This document shows positions 61,027-64,000 of a stretch of DNA of 64,000 bases, in pieces. The stretch comes from an uncultured Ilumatobacter sp. GTDB taxonomy: Bacteria > Actinomycetota > Acidimicrobiia > Acidimicrobiales > Ilumatobacteraceae. Within the stretch, counting starts at the first letter, position 1. Every line of letters starts with the position of its first letter. The position numbers and the translations under genes were made by a program. The stretch lies in assembly GCA_938091165.1 (NCBI GenBank), contig CALKNK010000010.1, forward strand, positions 62,001-126,000, given 5' to 3'. The notes under the pieces were generated by a model. It was given only the letters and a program-made list of their open reading frames with translations. It was not told the DNA's origin and did not search any database.

Positions 61027-62537
61027 AAATCCAAAAGCGCGGTGAAGGATGCCTGTTTTCGCAACGGGTGCCCTCTCTCACGTTCAATGTTCTCGGTATG
61101 ACCTTCGCGGTAGTCGGCGTTGGTATCGCGGTATCCGGCATAGTCGATTTGATCGATGGTGGTCCCGATGTGGTTGCGTTGCTGGTCACGGGCCTGGTCA
61201 CCGGGACTGTCGGCTTTGTGGTGAAGGACTACACCAAGTTTCCCCTTGGGATTCGGGTACTTGACGTTTTCACTACCGTCACCATCGCTTGGGTGGCCAT
61301 TGCCGCTGTCGGCGCTATGCCTTACCTCATCACTGGACACTTCACCAACGTCGACGATGCGTTGTTCGAGGCGATGTCCGGATTCACCACAACGGGAGCA
61401 ACGGTGACCGCCGACATTGAGGCGACGTCGAAGGGTTTACTCTTCTGGCGGTCGACGACCCAGTGGATGGGTGGAATGGGCGTCATCGTTTTGGTCGTTG
61501 CAGTACTGCCGACCGTGGGTTCTGGCGGGATGAGCTTGCTCGAAGCCGAAGCTCCGGGTCCAACTGGTGAACGCCTCACGCCGCGCGTGGAGCAAACTGC
61601 TCAACGGTTGTGGGCGGTCTACCTCGGCTTCACGGCGCTGATGACGACAGCGTACTTCGTGGCTGGCATGAGTCTCTTTGACGCTGTGTGTCACTCTTTT
61701 ACCACGGTGTCGACAGGCGGTTTTTCTCCGTACCAGGGGTCGTTTGGCCACTTCGATTCGGCGGCGCTGGAATGGGTCTGCATCGTCGGCATGATGCTCG
61801 CCGGCGGCAGCTTTACGTTGTACTGGCGTGCGCTGCGGGGCAATGTCAAGCCGCTGTTGCGATCCACTGAGTTCCGGGTGTATCTGCTCATGGTCGGCGC
61901 GATGACGCTGTGGGCTTTCGTCACGGCGGGGAACGATGGAGGCCAGTCGACTGGATTTCGTGATGCGTTGTTTACGGTGTCGTCGACCGTCTCGACAACC
62001 GGTTACGTTGCAACCGAGTACGGTTTGTGGAGCGAGACTGCGCAATCTTTGCTACTCATTGCGTTGCCACTTGGGGCAATGGCGGGCTCGACAGCGGGGG
62101 GCATCAAGGTCCTTCGCATCATGGCGGTGTCGAGCTTTGCGCATCGCGAAGCGCTTAAGCATCTCCATCCGAAACTGGTACGTCCCGTTCGTGTCGGCAA
62201 CGCCATGTTGTCCGATGACGTGGCAGGCAAGGTTGTCGGGTTTCTCATTCTTGCGTTGGTGATATTTGGTAGCGGGTCGTTTTTGATCGCTGCCACCGGC
62301 CCTGACCTCATTACATCGTTTTCGGCATCGGCAACGTCGCTCGGCAATGTTGGGCCGGGTCTCGGTGCGCTTGACCACACTGGAGATTTCTTGGTCATCC
62401 CACGCGAGGGCCGCTTGATTGCAATTGGGCAGATGTTGCTTGGTCGACTGGAGATCTATCCGGTGGTCCTTGCGATCAGTGTGGTCACGTTGCGCCTACC
62501 TAAGTCGGTGTTGCCGCGTTACTCAAAGCACTCCTAA
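61023..62537 (+). CDS. trkH: Trk potassium uptake channel subunit TrkH
   Basis: 504 residues, about 10-12 helices with four pore segments: MSGFTTTGATV, TTVSTGGFSPYQGSF, SSTVSTTGYVATEYG and SATSLGNVGPGLG, the K+-filter type of SKT transporters. WRSTTQWMGGMGVIVLVVAVLP is the family mark. It imports K+ together with TrkA. GTG start within the trkA stop. Confidence 0.93.
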   Translation: MKIQKRGEGCLFSQRVPSLTFNVLGMTFAVVGVGIAVSGIVDLIDGGPDVVALLVTGLVTGTVGFVVKDYTKFPLGIRVLDVFTTVTIAWVAIAAVGAMPYLITGHFTNVDDALFEAMSGFTTTGATVTADIEATSKGLLFWRSTTQWMGGMGVIVLVVAVLPTVGSGGMSLLEAEAPGPTGERLTPRVEQTAQRLWAVYLGFTALMTTAYFVAGMSLFDAVCHSFTTVSTGGFSPYQGSFGHFDSAALEWVCIVGMMLAGGSFTLYWRALRGNVKPLLRSTEFRVYLLMVGAMTLWAFVTAGNDGGQSTGFRDALFTVSSTVSTTGYVATEYGLWSETAQSLLLIALPLGAMAGSTAGGIKVLRIMAVSSFAHREALKHLHPKLVRPVRVGNAMLSDDVAGKVVGFLILALVIFGSGSFLIAATGPDLITSFSASATSLGNVGPGLGALDHTGDFLVIPREGRLIAIGQMLLGRLEIYPVVLAISVVTLRLPKSVLPRYSKHS

Positions 62538-62580
62538 GGGTCAGACTCGACCGTCCGGACCGGCCTAACAGCGGTGTCGG

Positions 62581-63489
62581 TTAGTTGAGTGCGATAACCG
62601 TTAGTGGGGTCGGAGCTGCGAACTCTGACATCGGGAGCGCAGTGACCTCGCGGCGGCGCCCGACGACTTGGACGAGATGCAGTTGCTCGTCATGGGTGGC
62701 AACAATGCCCTTTGCCCTCATGACCGTCCCGATGGTGTCGTCCAACATCTGCCGCAGCGCATCATCGATGGCTTGAGCCGATTCGAACGGACCGAACTCG
62801 ACCGTCGTGACGGTGTGAGCATCGAAAAGACTGGGCGTGGCGGTGGCTGCAACCCCGTCCGGTCGCCGTCCTCCGAGCGCCAGGAATCTGCCGATGGCAG
62901 GGTCGCTTGCGCCGGCGACGAAGACCGGTGTGTCGCCACCGAGATCGGCCAATCTGGCATCAACGATTGAGCGTTGCGCATCATCGATCAAATCGGTCTT
63001 GGTCAGGACGACCAAATCGGCTTTAGCGACCTGCGATTTGATTGCTTCGGTCACTGTTGTGGCCTGATCGTTCAGGAGGAGTTGGTCAGCAGCGACGACG
63101 ACCACGACGCCGTCGAGCATGAACCCCGCTGAGTTTCCCCACGGGGTCATTCGGTCCGGGTCGGCCACACCGCTCAGTTCGACGATGACATGGTCCGGCG
63201 GTGTGTCGCGTGCTCGGAGCTGGTCAAATGCTGCGCCGAAGCCGTCGACGAGGCTGCAACACACGCACCCATCGGTGAGTTCCACTGTGTCGCCGTGGCG
63301 ACGAGCTATCAACGCAGCGTCGATGTTGATTTCACCGACATCGTTGACAAAGACAGCAATTGGGCGATCCGTGACCGCTAGCAGCTCATTGATAGCCGTG
63401 GTCTTACCGGCACCGAGGTACCCGGCAACGAAGGTGATCGGCACGCGACGACCGTCCCATGGAAGAAATTCGGGCTCCTGATACGGCAT
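62581..63489 (-). CDS. CobW/COG0523 family GTPase (metal chaperone)
   Basis: 302 residues. G1 FVAGYLGAGKTTAINELL, the metal-binding CxCC in LTDGCVCCSLVDGF, G3 region VELSGVADP, G4 as LTKTDLIDD, and a C-terminal CobW domain (about 210-302). COG0523 proteins deliver Zn, Co or other metals in a GTP-dependent way. It is alone and leftward, between trkH and rmuC. The metal cannot be told. Confidence 0.88.
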   Translation of the reverse strand: MPYQEPEFLPWDGRRVPITFVAGYLGAGKTTAINELLAVTDRPIAVFVNDVGEINIDAALIARRHGDTVELTDGCVCCSLVDGFGAAFDQLRARDTPPDHVIVELSGVADPDRMTPWGNSAGFMLDGVVVVVAADQLLLNDQATTVTEAIKSQVAKADLVVLTKTDLIDDAQRSIVDARLADLGGDTPVFVAGASDPAIGRFLALGGRRPDGVAATATPSLFDAHTVTTVEFGPFESAQAIDDALRQMLDDTIGTVMRAKGIVATHDEQLHLVQVVGRRREVTALPMSEFAAPTPLTVIALN

Positions 63490-63608
63490 CGTTGTCGAGG
63501 ATATTGCCTTGTTACTGAGACGGCTCTGATGCCGGTCTCTCCGGCAAGATCGCCGCCGAGGTCGACCTCGTTGCGCCTCATCCGCTAACTCAGTGACACC
63601 TAATTTCT

Positions 63609-64000
63609 ATGGTGAACCCCGTGTTGATCGTCGTTGTTTTTCTCGGGCTTGTGTTGGCTAGTTGCGCTGCCGCTGCGGCGTATCTCTTCGCGCTTCGGCG
63701 AGCTGAGCAGCAAGCTTCGTCGAAGCTTGCCGCACAGTCGCTCTCCAACGAGTCATTGCAGGTCTCCATCGACACGGCTGTACAGAGCGCCGTCGCAGCG
63801 GTGCGCGATCAAGCGACCGCCGAACGAGATGCTGCAGTTAGTGCAGCGCTCGAGCAAAGTGCTGTGCTTCAGCGCGAGCAGTTGGTGGCCAAGGCGTCGC
63901 AGGTCCAGCAACACGCCAGCGCTGACCTGGCGTCAAAGAAAGACGTCATCGACGACCGGCTCGAGCAGGTGCACAGCGAGATGCGCAGTGAGCTCACGAA
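63609..64000 (+). CDS. rmuC: RmuC-like DNA recombination protein (5' part)
   Basis: The first 130 codons are in the window and the frame runs off the end. ATG 63609 begins a helix (PVLIVVVFLGLVLAS) and then a long Ala/Gln/Glu/Lys-rich coiled coil, with SKKDVIDDRLEQVHSEM, as in actinobacterial RmuC N-termini. RmuC limits DNA rearrangements; the nuclease-like core would lie beyond the window. Confidence 0.75.
   Translation, partial: MVNPVLIVVVFLGLVLASCAAAAAYLFALRRAEQQASSKLAAQSLSNESLQVSIDTAVQSAVAAVRDQATAERDAAVSAALEQSAVLQREQLVAKASQVQQHASADLASKKDVIDDRLEQVHSEMRSELT

Overview
The window reads as chromosomal DNA of a high-GC actinobacterium. The lineage markers are a WhiB7-type regulator, the mycothiol glycosyltransferase MshA, a GlnR-type orphan response regulator, an RsiG-like protein with the c-di-GMP-binding signature, ClpC with the ClpS/DUF2017 pair, and an LppM-like lipoprotein. 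Gene content (caa3-type oxidase, ethylmalonyl-CoA enzymes, moderate GC for the phylum) suggests the class Acidimicrobiia; that placement is inference. No rRNA, tRNA, CRISPR array, prophage or insertion sequence was seen. Coding density is high, and many genes overlap by 4 nt (ATGA or GTGA).

Layout. 1-4.3 kb: the end of a penicillin-acylase-family protein, then a nitrogen block (glnII, glnA2, glnR) with dyad motifs between the two glutamine synthetases and an 11-bp-periodic GlnR-box-like array upstream. 4.3-13 kb: an SGNH lipoprotein, an amidohydrolase/small membrane protein/RidA operon, a Tat thioredoxin-like lipoprotein, Fe-S factors (ErpA, Mrp), a Nudix hydrolase, and a CcdA/TlpA redox pair. 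13-14 kb: whiB7 behind a leader that looks like a complete ribosome-controlled attenuator. 14-21 kb: GT2, CopC-like, quinone oxidoreductase, Orn, PGA hydrolase, the wreck of a two-component system, PdxH, SerS. 21-31 kb: the respiratory block, ctaB, three genes resembling oxidase subunits whose cofactor ligands are gone, then ctaC-D-E-F-G. 31-36 kb: SAM-hydroxide adenosyltransferase, a possible small RNA, ProC, and the mycothiol/RsiG/MoaD group. 36-46 kb: membrane cyclophilin, ClpS/DUF2017, divergent thiolase and crotonyl-CoA carboxylase/reductase, HAD, GH18, DisA, RadA. 45-54 kb: a sugar ABC transporter (UgpC-type ATPase, two oversized permeases, binding protein), divergent TetR, aldo/keto reductase, PhyH dioxygenase. 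54-64 kb: LppM, ClpC, DUF1499, polyprenyl synthase, TrkA/TrkH, a CobW-family GTPase, and the start of RmuC.

How they work together. GlnR probably controls the adjacent glutamine synthetases. ctaB (heme O), ctaG and CopC-like (copper) and CcdA/TlpA (thiol redox) could all serve assembly of the caa3 oxidase. The polyprenyl synthase probably makes the menaquinone side chain. Thiolase and Ccr are entry steps of the ethylmalonyl-CoA pathway. DisA (c-di-AMP) and TrkAH (a K+ system that c-di-AMP regulates in other bacteria) may be functionally linked. The strongest candidates for something new are the ligand-less oxidase-like module at 26.4-29.8 kb and the whiB7 leader at 13.7-14.05 kb.
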